Of a stretch of 6,864 nt of DNA, positions 1 through 6,864 are shown piece after piece. Positions within the stretch are counted from its first letter, which is position 1, and every line of letters starts with the position of its first letter. The position numbers and the translations under genes are program-made. The notes below the pieces were generated by a model. It saw only the letters and a list, made by a program, of their open reading frames with translations. It did not search any database and had not been told where the DNA came from. Source of the stretch: Pseudomonadota bacterium (lineage in GTDB: Bacteria > Pseudomonadota > Alphaproteobacteria > Rhizobiales > Rhizobiaceae); NCBI GenBank assembly GCA_023416545.1, contig JAEZHO010000252.1, forward strand, positions 1-6,864, in the 5' to 3' direction.

Positions 1-713
1 GTCGGCGCGCCTTCGTAGACGTCCGGCGTCCACATGTGGAACGGCACGGCCGAAATCTTGAAGCAGACGCCGGCGAGCACGAAGACGAGACCGAAGACGA
101 GGCCCAGCGAACGGGTCTCGGAGGAGAGAACCGCGGCGATCTCGTCGAAGCCGGTATTGCCGGTGAAGCCGTAGACCAGCGAGCAGCCGTAGAGCAGCAT
201 GCCCGAGGAGAGCGAACCCAGCACGAAGTACTTCAGGCCGGATTCGGTCGAGCGGAGGCTGTCGCGGTTGATCGCGGCGCAGACATAGAGCGCCAGCGAC
301 ATGAGCTCGAGGCCGAGATAAAGGGCCAGGAGGTCGTTGGCTGAGATCAGGAGCATCATGCCCAGAGTCGCCAGCACCATCAGGACCGGGAACTCGAAGC
401 GGTCGAGCTGTTCGGAGCGGGCGTGGCCGACCGTCATGATCATCGCCGTCACCGAGCCGATCAGGGCGACGACCTTCATGAACCGCGCGAAGGGATCGAG
501 CAGGAAGGCGCCGCCATAGGCCTCGCCCTCGCCCGGCGCCAGAACCAGCCAGAGGCCCGCCGCGATCAGCAGGGCAACGGCAAGGCCGGTAACCGTCGGT
601 GCGGAACGGTCGCCGGAGAAGACGCCGATCATCAGGAGCGCGAGCGCTCCCACCGCCAGAATGATTTCCGGCATGGACAGTTGCAGGCTAGCGAGGAGAA
701 GTTCAGAGCTCAT
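1..713 (-). CDS. nuoN: NADH-quinone oxidoreductase subunit N, 3'-truncated by window edge
   Basis: One of the three antiporter-like, proton-translocating membrane subunits of complex I, placed between NuoK and NuoM in the membrane arm. I translated this from the sequence: ATG at 713-711, then 237 open codons plus two bases to the window edge, about half of a family member of roughly 480 residues. The visible part is a series of hydrophobic helices starting MSSELLLASLQLSMPEIILA. Family landmarks are the GLEL motif with the helix-5 glutamate (E136), a lysine in the SGLKYF segment (K161), and the pump-channel lysine in FKISAVPFHMWTPDVYEGAP (K219, matching E. coli K217 by alignment from memory). 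The gene starts 18 bp after the nuoM stop. An AGGAC Shine-Dalgarno-like sequence (728-724) lies 10 bases before the ATG. It is the last nuo gene seen here and normally the last of the operon. No frameshift or missing residue is seen in the visible part. Confidence 0.95.
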   Translation of the reverse strand, partial: MSSELLLASLQLSMPEIILAVGALALLMIGVFSGDRSAPTVTGLAVALLIAAGLWLVLAPGEGEAYGGAFLLDPFARFMKVVALIGSVTAMIMTVGHARSEQLDRFEFPVLMVLATLGMMLLISANDLLALYLGLELMSLALYVCAAINRDSLRSTESGLKYFVLGSLSSGMLLYGCSLVYGFTGNTGFDEIAAVLSSETRSLGLVFGLVFVLAGVCFKISAVPFHMWTPDVYEGAP

Positions 714-731
714 GTCCGATTATGTCCTGTC

Positions 732-2243
732 TCAGTGCACTGTCAGTGCAAGGTCTTGCGCAGCCTGCAGGGCGGCGGCGTAATTGTTCACAAGCAGATC
801 CACCGACGCCGACGTCGCATCGAAGATCGGTGCGGGATAGACCCCGTAGAAGATCGTCAGCACCATCAGCGGGTAGAGGATCAGCTTCTCGCGGGTCGTC
901 AGGTCGAGGAGGCCCTTGAGGCTTTCCTTCTCCAGCCCGCCGAAGATCACCCGGCGGTAGAGCCAGAGCGCGTAGCAGGCCGAAAGGATAACGCCCGTCG
1001 CGGCGAAGAGCGCAACCCAGGTGTTGACCTGGAAGACCCCGATCACGGTCAGGAATTCGCCGACGAAGCCCGACGTGCCGGGCAGGCCGACATTCGCCAT
1101 GGTGAAGACCATGAAGGCGACGGCATATTTCGGCATGTTGTTGACGAGCCCGCCATAGGCCGAGATCTCGCGGGTATGGAGGCGGTCATAGATGACGCCG
1201 ACGCAGAGGAAGAGAGCGCCCGAAACGATGCCGTGCGACAGCATCTGGAAGATCGCGCCCTGCACGCCCTGCACGTTGGCGGCGAAGATGCCCATGGTGA
1301 CATAGCCCATGTGCGCGACCGAGGAGTAGGCGATCAGCTTCTTGATGTCGTCCTGCATCAACGCCACCAGCGAGGTGTAGATGATCGCCAGCACCGAGAG
1401 CGTGAAGACGAAGGGCGCGAAGTAGTCCGACGCCAGCGGGAACATGGCGAGCGAGATACGGATGAAGCCGTAGCCGCCGAGCTTCAGCATGACGCCGGCC
1501 AGGATGACGGAACCGGCCGTCGGCGCCTGCACGTGCGCATCCGGAAGCCAGGTGTGGACCGGCCACATCGGCATCTTCACCGCGAAGGCTGCAAAGGCAG
1601 CCAGCCACAGCCACGTCTGCAGGTTGGCCGGGAAGTTGAACTTCAGCAGCTCGACCATGTCGGTCGTGCCGGCCTGCCAGTACATGGCCATGATGGCGAG
1701 CATCATCAGCACCGAACCGGCAAGCGTGTAGAGGAAGAACTTGTAGGACGCGTACACGCGATCCTTGCCGCCCCAGACGCCGATGATGACGAACATCGGG
1801 ATCAGCGTCGCTTCGAAGAAGACGTAGAAGAGGACGATGTCGAGCGAGACGAACACGCCGACCATGACGACTTCCAGGAGCAGGAAGGCGATCATGTATT
1901 CCTTCAGCCGCTTCTCGACCGACTGCCAGCTTGCCAGCACGCAGAAGGGCATGAGGAACGTCGTCAGGATGACGAACAGCATGGAAATGCCGTCCACCCC
2001 GAGGTGGTAGGAAATTCCGGTCGTCAGCCAGGCATGCTTCTCGACCATCTGGAAGCCGGGGTTCGAATTGTCGAAGCCGATCCAGATGAAGAGCGAGACG
2101 ACAAAGGTGAAGACCGTCGTCAGCAGCGAGACGTTCAGGATATTGCGGCGCCCGTAGGTGCTGTCCTCGCGGGTGAGCAGGAGGAGGAACACGCCGACGA
2201 GCGGCAGGAAGGTGACCGTCAAGAGAATTGGCCAGTCGGTCAT
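732..2243 (-). CDS. nuoM: NADH-quinone oxidoreductase subunit M
   Basis: Antiporter-like proton-pumping subunit of complex I, between NuoL and NuoN in the inner-membrane arm. The 503-residue length fits the family (about 500; the family fold has 14 transmembrane helices) and the protein is hydrophobic throughout. The residues expected for the two half-channels and central axis are visible: E144 in FFEATLIPM, K223 in AVKMPMWPVHTWLPDAH, K254 in VMLKLGGYG, H311 in SVAHMGY, H337 in LSHGIV and E396 in FVGEF. From K223 onward these sit 11 positions before E. coli K234, K265, H322, H348 and E407 by recalled numbering. The proton-antiporter domain core covers about residues 130-420. The ATG (2243-2241) shares its A with the nuoL TAA stop (TAATG). 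A GGGAG Shine-Dalgarno (2257-2253) inside the end of nuoL supports this start and suggests translational coupling. The gene appears intact, with a TGA stop at 734-732. Confidence 0.98.
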   Translation of the reverse strand: MTDWPILLTVTFLPLVGVFLLLLTREDSTYGRRNILNVSLLTTVFTFVVSLFIWIGFDNSNPGFQMVEKHAWLTTGISYHLGVDGISMLFVILTTFLMPFCVLASWQSVEKRLKEYMIAFLLLEVVMVGVFVSLDIVLFYVFFEATLIPMFVIIGVWGGKDRVYASYKFFLYTLAGSVLMMLAIMAMYWQAGTTDMVELLKFNFPANLQTWLWLAAFAAFAVKMPMWPVHTWLPDAHVQAPTAGSVILAGVMLKLGGYGFIRISLAMFPLASDYFAPFVFTLSVLAIIYTSLVALMQDDIKKLIAYSSVAHMGYVTMGIFAANVQGVQGAIFQMLSHGIVSGALFLCVGVIYDRLHTREISAYGGLVNNMPKYAVAFMVFTMANVGLPGTSGFVGEFLTVIGVFQVNTWVALFAATGVILSACYALWLYRRVIFGGLEKESLKGLLDLTTREKLILYPLMVLTIFYGVYPAPIFDATSASVDLLVNNYAAALQAAQDLALTVH

Positions 2244-4243
2244 TACATTGAGCTCCCGAGCATCATCCAGGTGACGAGGGCGGCGACGCCGATCAGCATC
2301 GCGAACGCATAGTGATAGAGGTAGCCGGACTGCAGGCGCACGACGCTGCGGGTCACGTCGACGACGCGCGCGGCGACGCCGTTCGGGCCATAGGTATCGA
2401 TGATGCCGATGTCACCCTTCTTCCAGAGGAAGCGACCGAGAGCCTTGGCGGACCGCACGAACAGGAAGTCGTAGATCTCGTCGAAGTACCACTTGTTGAG
2501 CAGGAACTCGTAGAGGACCTTTTGCGACGCGGCCAGGCGACGCGGGGTCTCCGGCGACTTGATGTAGAAGTACCAGGCCGTCGCGAAGCCAACCGCCATG
2601 GCGATGAACGGGCTCCACTTGACCAGCAGCGGCACGTGGTGGAACTCCTCGAGGATCTGGTTGTCGGGCAGCGTGAAGAGCGCGCCCTTCCAGAACTCGT
2701 TGTACTCGTGGCCGAAGAAATAGCCCTGGAACACGACGCCGGCACCGACCGCGCCGATGGCGAGGATGTAGAGCGGCACCAGCATGACCTGGGGCGATTC
2801 ATGGACGTGGTGCATCACGTCGGCCGAGGCCCGCGGCTTGCCGAAGAAGGTAAGGAAGGCGAGCCGCCACGAGTAGAAGCTCGTGAACAGCGCCGCGATT
2901 ACCAGCAGCGTGAAGGCAAAGCCAGCGGCCACCGAATGCGAGGCATAGGCGGACTCGATGATGAAATCCTTCGAGAAGAAGCCGGCGAAGCCGATCATCG
3001 TACCCGGGATGCCGACGCCCGTCAGCGCCAGCGTGCCGATCGTCATCATCCAGAAGGTGACCGGGATGTGCTTGCGCAGGCCGCCCATGTAACGCATGTC
3101 CTGCTCGCCATCGACGGCGTGGATCACGGAGCCTGCTCCAAGGAAGAGCAGCGCCTTGAAGAAGGCGTGGGTGAACAGGTGGAAGATCGCGGCGCCATAG
3201 GCCCCTACCCCCAGCGCGACGAACATGTAGCCGAGCTGCGAGCAGGTGGAATAGGCGATGACGCGCTTGATGTCGTTCTGCACGAGACCGACGGTCGCGG
3301 CGAAGAATGCGGTGATCGCACCGATGATGGTGACGAACAGCAGCGCGTCCGGCGACAGTTCGAAGATCGGCGACATGCGGGCGACGAGGAAGACGCCGGC
3401 GGTGACCATGGTGGCGGCATGGATGAGCGCCGAGACCGGGGTCGGGCCTTCCATGGCGTCCGGAAGCCAGGTGTGCAGCAGGAACTGCGCCGACTTGCCC
3501 ATAGCACCCATGAAGAGCAGGAGGCAGATGACGGTCAGCGCACCGGCGCGGGTCAGCTCCATGCCGAAGATGTTGGCGATCACTTCACCGCTGTCGGCGG
3601 CACCTGCGGCGGGGATATAGTTGGCGGCTGCGGCGAAGATCGTCTCGAGGTTGATCGAGCCGAACAGCATGAAGATGCCGGCAATGCCGAGAAGGAAGCC
3701 GAAGTCGCCGACGCGGTTGACGATGAATGCCTTCATCGCGGCAGCCGTGGCGGAGGGCTTCTTGTACCAGAAGCCGATCAGCAGGTAGGAGGCAAGGCCC
3801 ACGCCTTCCCAGCCGAAGAACATCTGCGCCAGGTTGTCGGAGGTCACCAGCATCAGCATGGCGAAGGTGAACAGCGACAGGTAGGCGAAGAAGCGCGGCC
3901 GATGCGGGTCGTGGTGCATGTAGCCGATCGAGTAAATGTGAACGAGCGACGACACGGTGTTGACGACGACGAACATCACCGCCGTCAGCGTGTCGATCCG
4001 GAAGGCCCACTCGACGTCGATGCCGCCGGACTGGATCCAGCGCAGGACCTCGACCTTGATGACCTCATGGCCATCGCCATGCGACATCGCGACGTTGAAG
4101 AAGACGATCCAGGACAGGATCGCGACTATCACCATCAGACCGCTGGTGATGTATTCCGAAGCCTTTGCGCCGATCGACCGGCCGAACAGGCCGGCGATCA
4201 GGAAGCCGATCAGGGGAAGGAAGACGATTGCCTTGTAGATCAT
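2243..4243 (-). CDS. nuoL: NADH-quinone oxidoreductase subunit L
   Basis: Most distal antiporter-like proton pump of complex I. Its C-terminal lateral helix runs along NuoM and NuoN and ends in an extra membrane helix. The 666-residue length is somewhat longer than E. coli NuoL (613) and typical of alphaproteobacterial forms. Visible landmarks are E146 in FFGWEGVGLASYLLIGFWY, D180 in NRVGDFGF, K250 in GKSAQFLLHTWLPDAMEGPT, H275 in SALIHAATMV, K326 in NDIKRVIAYST, H355 and H359 in IFHLFTHAFFKA, and K426-D427 in GFFSKD. These match the essential glutamate, lysines and K/D pair of the E. coli protein. A loop near residues 203-232 accounts for about 20 residues of the extra length. The tail (about 575-666) holds the amphipathic segment, then a last hydrophobic helix YHYAFAMLIGVAALVTWMML. 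ATG at 4243-4241 lies 7 bp after the nuoK stop. The Shine-Dalgarno is weak: an AAGG in the last nuoK codons or a close AGG. The gene appears intact. Confidence 0.98.
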   Translation of the reverse strand: MIYKAIVFLPLIGFLIAGLFGRSIGAKASEYITSGLMVIVAILSWIVFFNVAMSHGDGHEVIKVEVLRWIQSGGIDVEWAFRIDTLTAVMFVVVNTVSSLVHIYSIGYMHHDPHRPRFFAYLSLFTFAMLMLVTSDNLAQMFFGWEGVGLASYLLIGFWYKKPSATAAAMKAFIVNRVGDFGFLLGIAGIFMLFGSINLETIFAAAANYIPAAGAADSGEVIANIFGMELTRAGALTVICLLLFMGAMGKSAQFLLHTWLPDAMEGPTPVSALIHAATMVTAGVFLVARMSPIFELSPDALLFVTIIGAITAFFAATVGLVQNDIKRVIAYSTCSQLGYMFVALGVGAYGAAIFHLFTHAFFKALLFLGAGSVIHAVDGEQDMRYMGGLRKHIPVTFWMMTIGTLALTGVGIPGTMIGFAGFFSKDFIIESAYASHSVAAGFAFTLLVIAALFTSFYSWRLAFLTFFGKPRASADVMHHVHESPQVMLVPLYILAIGAVGAGVVFQGYFFGHEYNEFWKGALFTLPDNQILEEFHHVPLLVKWSPFIAMAVGFATAWYFYIKSPETPRRLAASQKVLYEFLLNKWYFDEIYDFLFVRSAKALGRFLWKKGDIGIIDTYGPNGVAARVVDVTRSVVRLQSGYLYHYAFAMLIGVAALVTWMMLGSSM
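2253..2257 (-). promoter_or_regulatory. Ribosome binding site of nuoM inside the end of nuoL
   Basis: GGGAG on the minus strand, 9 bases before the nuoM ATG and within the last codons of nuoL. Together with the TAATG stop/start overlap it indicates that nuoM is translated in coupling with nuoL. Confidence 0.65.
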
Positions 4244-4250
4244 GACCTGA

Positions 4251-4559
4251 TCAGCCCTTCATCATGTTGACGTCTTCGACGGCGATCGACCCGCGGTTGC
4301 GGTAGAAGACGACGAGAATTGCGAGACCGATGGCCGCTTCGGCAGCCGCGACGGTCAGAATGAACAGTGCGAACACCTGCCCGACGATGTCGTTCAGGTA
4401 GGAGGAGAAGGCCACCATGTTCAGGTTGACCGACAGCAGGATCAGCTCGATCGACATCAGGATGATGATGACGTTCTTGCGGTTCAGGAAGATGCCGAAC
4501 ACGCCGAGGATGAAGAGGATGGCGCTGACGGTGAGGTAGTGGGAGAGAGCGATTTCCAT
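4251..4559 (-). CDS. nuoK: NADH-quinone oxidoreductase subunit K
   Basis: Small membrane subunit of complex I (homologue of mitochondrial ND4L), three transmembrane helices in the family, lying between NuoJ and NuoN and carrying part of the polar axis that couples quinone reduction to pumping. The 102-residue protein has the two conserved membrane glutamates, E38 in IILMSIELILLSVNLN and E74 in LTVAAAEAAIGLAI, corresponding to E. coli E36 and E72. The frame stays open far upstream, through nuoJ and into nuoI (to about 5504), but the upstream part is a shadow. The start at 4559-4557 (MEIALSHYL) gives the standard family length and has an AAGGA Shine-Dalgarno 7 bases before it. The gene lies 23 bp after nuoJ and 7 bp before nuoL. 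TGA stop at 4253-4251. Confidence 0.97.
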   Translation of the reverse strand: MEIALSHYLTVSAILFILGVFGIFLNRKNVIIILMSIELILLSVNLNMVAFSSYLNDIVGQVFALFILTVAAAEAAIGLAILVVFYRNRGSIAVEDVNMMKG

Positions 4560-4566
4560 GTCCGTT

Positions 4567-4571
4567 TCCTT
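4567..4571 (-). promoter_or_regulatory. Ribosome binding site of nuoK (decides the start)
   Basis: AAGGA on the minus strand, 7 bases before the ATG at 4559. It settles the nuoK start, because the same reading frame has no stop for several hundred bases upstream and a longest-frame prediction would give a false 417-codon gene. Confidence 0.75.
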
Positions 4572-4582
4572 CTTCGCCTGCC

Positions 4583-5197
4583 TCAGAGACCCTGGCCCGA
4601 CTTCACCTTGACCACCTCGACGGCGGTCTCCGGCGTGCGGGCAACCTGGCGGGAGACGTCCTGGCGCTTGATGTGCGTGCGGTGGCGGAGGGTCAGTACG
4701 ATGGCGCCGATCATGGCGACCAGCAGCACGAGACCGGCGATCTGGAAGAAGTAGACGTAGTGGGTATAGAGAACGTCTCCCAGCGCCGCCGTGTTGGTGC
4801 GTTCCGCCGGGTTCGGGATCGGCATGGTGATGGCTTCCGCCGCCTGCGGCGTCAGGACGCTGCCGCCGATCACGATGATCAGCTCGGCCGCGACGATCAG
4901 CCCGATCAGGATGCCGACCGGCGCATACTGCAGCACCCCTGCCCTCAGTTCCGCGAAGTCGATGTCGAGCATCATGACCACGAAGAGGAAGAGCACCGCG
5001 ACCGCGCCGATGTATACCACCAGCAGGATCATCGCCAGGAACTCCGCACCGGTCAGCAGGAACAGGCCGGCCGCGTTGAAGAACACCAGGATCAGGAACA
5101 GAACCGAATGAACCGGGTTGCGTGACGAGATGACCATGAAGGCCGACGCCACCGCGACGAACGCAAAGAGATAGAAGAAAACAGCCTGCAGACCCAT
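4583..5197 (-). CDS. nuoJ: NADH-quinone oxidoreductase subunit J
   Basis: Membrane subunit of complex I (homologue of mitochondrial ND6), five transmembrane helices in the family, between NuoH/NuoA and NuoK. Its third helix carries the conserved pi-bulge that shifts during turnover. The 204-residue protein starts MGLQAVFFYLFAFVAVASAF. The hallmark helix is at residues 52-79: EFLAMILLVVYIGAVAVLFL then FVVMMLD, with E52, Y62 and D78 as the conserved polar residues. A periplasmic or loop segment (about 112-145) and a last helix (about 147-170) precede a charged, non-membrane C-terminal tail (171-204, RHRTHIKRQDVSRQ onward), giving somewhat more length than E. coli NuoJ (184). An AAGG Shine-Dalgarno (5208-5205) lies 7 bases before the ATG. 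The gene is separated from nuoI by an unusually long 120-bp spacer and from nuoK by 23 bp. Confidence 0.97.
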   Translation of the reverse strand: MGLQAVFFYLFAFVAVASAFMVISSRNPVHSVLFLILVFFNAAGLFLLTGAEFLAMILLVVYIGAVAVLFLFVVMMLDIDFAELRAGVLQYAPVGILIGLIVAAELIIVIGGSVLTPQAAEAITMPIPNPAERTNTAALGDVLYTHYVYFFQIAGLVLLVAMIGAIVLTLRHRTHIKRQDVSRQVARTPETAVEVVKVKSGQGL

Positions 5198-5317
5198 CGT
5201 GGTGCCTTTTCGTCCTCATCGGGGATCGGCTTTCGCCTCTCCCCGCTTCATCCGGCCGCCCGCGGCGTGCCGGAAATACATTGCATGTGCGGCCACCGTC
5301 GGACGGTGGCCCGTGCG
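5198..5317. repeat. nuoI-nuoJ spacer with three inverted repeats
   Basis: This 120-bp non-coding gap sits in an operon whose other gaps are at most 39 bp. It holds three inverted repeats. The first is 5291-5300 with 5302-5311 (GGCCACCGTC / GACGGTGGCC), a perfect 10-base pair of arms around one base, forming a practical stem of about 9 bp with a 3-base loop. The second is 5251-5260 with 5264-5274 (TCCGGCCGCC / GGCGTGCCGGA), 10 pairs with one bulged T. The third is 5220-5225 with 5240-5245 (CGGGGA / TCCCCG), 6 pairs with a 14-base loop. None is followed by a T-run on the minus strand, so a standard intrinsic terminator is unlikely. The size and palindromic make-up resemble the short intergenic palindromic elements of rhizobia (RIME type). 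That assignment is an inference from memory. The nuoJ ribosome binding site lies at its downstream end. Confidence 0.6.
5291..5311 (-). other. Intercistronic RNA hairpin just after nuoI
   Basis: Perfect palindromic arms of 10 bases starting 6 bases downstream of the nuoI TGA (5320-5318). The transcript would form a GC-rich stem of about 9 bp with a CGG- or CCG-type triloop. No U-tract follows (GCACATGCAATG on the minus strand). A role as a 3'-end stabiliser, processing site or partial attenuator is possible but not shown by the sequence. Confidence 0.55.
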
Positions 5318-5809
5318 TCAGCGGTACGGCGCGTCCTGCGCCATGTTGCGCGCGATCTCGCGCTCCCAGCGGTCGCCGTTCTCCAGAAGCCGCGCCTTGT
5401 CGTAGTAGAGCTCTTCGCGCGTCTCGGTGGAGAACTCGAAGTTCGGGCCCTCGACGATCGCATCCACCGGGCACGCCTCCTGGCAGAAGCCGCAATAGAT
5501 GCACTTCACCATGTCGATGTCGTAGCGCACGGTGCGGCGGGTTCCGTCGTTACGGCGGGGCCCGGCCTCGATCGTGATCGCCTGCGCGGGACAGATCGCC
5601 TCGCACAGCTTGCAGGCGATGCAGCGTTCCTCGCCGTTCGGATAGCGGCGCAGCGCGTGCTCCCCACGGAAGCGCGGCGATACCGGGTTCTTCTCGAACG
5701 GGTAGTTCACCGTCGCCTTGGGCCGGAAGAAGTAGCGCATCGACAGGAAGAAGGCGCCGACGAACTCCTTCAGGAAAAGCGAACTGACGGCCTGAGTCAC
5801 ACTTGCCAT
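5318..5809 (-). CDS. nuoI: NADH-quinone oxidoreductase subunit I (two [4Fe-4S] ferredoxin-type protein)
   Basis: Peripheral-arm subunit of complex I that carries clusters N6a and N6b and passes electrons to N2 in NuoB, next to the quinone site. The 163-residue protein is the usual length for alphaproteobacteria. Two complete ferredoxin motifs are visible: C63-x2-C66-x2-C69-x3-C73 (CIACKLCEAICP) and C103-x2-C106-x2-C109-x3-C113 (CIYCGFCQEACP). The N-terminal amphipathic stretch (about 8-30, SSLFLKEFVGAFFLSMRYFF) is the membrane-surface helix typical of the family. It is followed by the NYPFEKNPVSPRFRGEHALRRYPNGEERC segment broken here only by normal family variation. A GGAG Shine-Dalgarno (5820-5817) lies 7 bases before the ATG at 5809. 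The gene lies 39 bp after nuoH. All eight cluster cysteines are present. Confidence 0.98.
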   Translation of the reverse strand: MASVTQAVSSLFLKEFVGAFFLSMRYFFRPKATVNYPFEKNPVSPRFRGEHALRRYPNGEERCIACKLCEAICPAQAITIEAGPRRNDGTRRTVRYDIDMVKCIYCGFCQEACPVDAIVEGPNFEFSTETREELYYDKARLLENGDRWEREIARNMAQDAPYR

Positions 5810-5848
5810 CGTTATTCTCCAGTAGGGCTCGAGAGAAGGCGGGCCATG

Positions 5849-6864
5849 TTATGCCCACCCCATCAGCTTGAGCACGAATGCGGTAATGATGACCATGGCC
5901 AGCGAGAGCGGAAGGAAGACCTTCCAGCCCAGCCGCATCAGCTGGTCGTAGCGGTAGCGCGGTACGAATGCCTTCACCATCGAGAAGATGAAGAAGACGA
6001 AGAGCACCTTGAGGATGAACCAGATGATGCCCGGGACCCAGTTGAGGATCCAGATATCGACCGGGGGCAGCCAGCCGCCGAGGAAGAGGATCGTCGTCAG
6101 CGAGCAGATCAGCAGGATCGCCGCATACTCGCCGAGCATCAGCATCATGTACGGGGCCGAGGAATATTCGACCATGTAGCCGGCCACCAGTTCGGATTCC
6201 GCTTCCGGAAGGTCGAAGGGCGGTCGGTTGGTCTCGGCGAGGCCCGAGATGATGAAGATGACGAACATCGGGAAGAGCGGCAGCCAGTGCCAGTCGAGGA
6301 AGGAGTTCGGCAGGCCCATCATCGTGCCGAGGCCGTCCCTCTGCGCGAAGACCATGTCGGAGAGGTTCAGCGAGCCGACACAGAGAAGAACGGTGACGAT
6401 GACGAAGCCGATCGATACTTCGTAGGACACCATCTGCGCGGCGGAACGAAGCGCGCCGAGGAACGGGTACTTCGAGTTCGACGCCCAGCCCGACATGATC
6501 ACGCCGTAGACTTCCAGCGAAGAGATGGCGAACACGTAGAGGATGCCGACATTGATGTTGGCGATCACCCAGTTCTCGTTGAACGGGATCACCGCCCAGG
6601 TGGCGAGCGCCAGCGTCACCGCCACGAGCGGGGCAAGGAGAAAGACGCCCTTGTTGGCACCCGACGGAATGATCGGCTCCTTGAAGACGAACTTCAGGAG
6701 GTCGGCGAACGACTGGAACAGTCCCCAGGGACCGACCACGTTCGGACCACGGCGAAGCTGGACAGCCGCCCAGATCTTGCGGTCGGCGTAGAGGATATAG
6801 GCGATGAAGACCAGAAGGCAGACGAGGACGAGCAGAGACTGCCCGATCATCACCAGCGCCGGCC
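5849..6864 (-). CDS. nuoH: NADH-quinone oxidoreductase subunit H, 5'-truncated by window edge
   Basis: Membrane subunit of complex I (homologue of mitochondrial ND1) that holds much of the quinone entry channel and docks the peripheral arm. The frame is open to the window edge. In-frame codons before the GTG at 6853 read P-A-L, followed by V-M-I-G-Q-S, so the internal GTG/ATG are not the start and roughly 10-15 N-terminal residues are missing. Counting from that GTG, the conserved parts are ADRKIWAAVQLRRGPNVVGP (23-42), FADLLKFVFKEPIIPSGANK (49-68), the charged loop GLAETNRPPFDLPEAESELV (204-223) with the acidic residues facing the quinone cavity, then VAGYMVEYSS, and the C-terminal FVPRYRYDQLMRLGWK segment. 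Eight transmembrane helices are expected, all but the very start being present. TAA stop at 5851-5849. It sits upstream of nuoI in the standard order. Confidence 0.97.
   Translation of the reverse strand, partial: PALVMIGQSLLVLVCLLVFIAYILYADRKIWAAVQLRRGPNVVGPWGLFQSFADLLKFVFKEPIIPSGANKGVFLLAPLVAVTLALATWAVIPFNENWVIANINVGILYVFAISSLEVYGVIMSGWASNSKYPFLGALRSAAQMVSYEVSIGFVIVTVLLCVGSLNLSDMVFAQRDGLGTMMGLPNSFLDWHWLPLFPMFVIFIISGLAETNRPPFDLPEAESELVAGYMVEYSSAPYMMLMLGEYAAILLICSLTTILFLGGWLPPVDIWILNWVPGIIWFILKVLFVFFIFSMVKAFVPRYRYDQLMRLGWKVFLPLSLAMVIITAFVLKLMGWA

Noticed and set aside
203..232. NuoL loop insertion (protein residues 203-232, not nucleotide positions) as a lineage-specific novelty
   Set aside because: Longer NuoL loops of this kind are, as far as I recall, usual in alphaproteobacterial and mitochondrial-type complex I, so I do not treat it as unusual.
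423..2312. 629-codon plus-strand open frame
   Set aside because: Antisense to nuoM and the start of nuoN, with a low-complexity charged composition, no domain, and no ribosome site or promoter that I could support.
2312..4270. 652-codon plus-strand open frame
   Set aside because: Mirror frame of nuoL with the same charged low-complexity composition. nuoL itself is an unmistakable, intact gene.
5291..5311. Intrinsic terminator after nuoI
   Set aside because: The stem is strong but no T-run follows on the minus strand, and nuoJ-N downstream belong to the same complex.
4251..5504. 417-codon minus-strand frame that would make a nuoK fusion
   Set aside because: Only the last 102 codons are NuoK. 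The upstream part is out of frame with nuoJ and nuoI and reads as Arg/Gly/Pro-rich noise. The nuoK Shine-Dalgarno and family length fix the start at 4559.
5815..5837. Hairpin covering the nuoI ribosome binding site (GAGAA / TTCTC)
   Set aside because: Only five pairs with a 13-base loop, within what chance would give.
6848..6853. GTG (6853) or ATG (6850) as the true start of nuoH
   Set aside because: The frame continues open to the window edge with residues (P-A-L) that fit the expected N-terminal helix, and the family protein is about 10-15 residues longer, so the start lies outside the window.

Overview
The window is a stretch of one operon, transcribed entirely from the minus strand. It encodes the membrane part of the proton-pumping NADH:quinone oxidoreductase (respiratory complex I, NDH-1). 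Read 5'->3' on the minus strand the order is nuoH (5' end cut by the right edge), nuoI, nuoJ, nuoK, nuoL, nuoM and nuoN (3' end cut by the left edge). This is the canonical bacterial nuo order. The peripheral-arm genes nuoA-G would be expected beyond position 6864 and the rest of nuoN before position 1.

The organism is most probably an alphaproteobacterium of the order Hyphomicrobiales (Rhizobiales), likely Rhizobiaceae (Rhizobium, Ensifer/Sinorhizobium, Shinella or a relative). This rests on recall of protein sequences (a 163-residue NuoI, NuoH with its ADRKIWAAVQLRRGPNVVGP segment, and the NuoN N-terminus) and on the high G+C with strong third-position bias. It is an inference, not a database result.

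Layout: nuoN 1-713 (partial), nuoM 732-2243, nuoL 2243-4243, nuoK 4251-4559, nuoJ 4583-5197, a 120-bp spacer 5198-5317, nuoI 5318-5809, and nuoH 5849-6864 (partial). The genes are packed tightly: nuoL and nuoM share one base (TAATG), and other gaps are 7-39 bp. Shine-Dalgarno-like sequences precede most starts. The one exception is the nuoI-nuoJ spacer, which carries three inverted repeats and is the only stretch not explained by coding or ribosome binding.

Functionally, NuoI carries two [4Fe-4S] clusters that pass electrons from the peripheral arm toward ubiquinone, which binds at the NuoI/NuoH/NuoB/NuoD interface. NuoH, NuoJ and NuoK link the quinone site to the antiporter-like pumps NuoL, NuoM and NuoN. 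The key membrane glutamates and lysines of these subunits are all present in the visible parts. No promoter, terminator, RNA gene, mobile element or CRISPR array was found. I see a normal housekeeping operon and no sign of a previously undescribed system.
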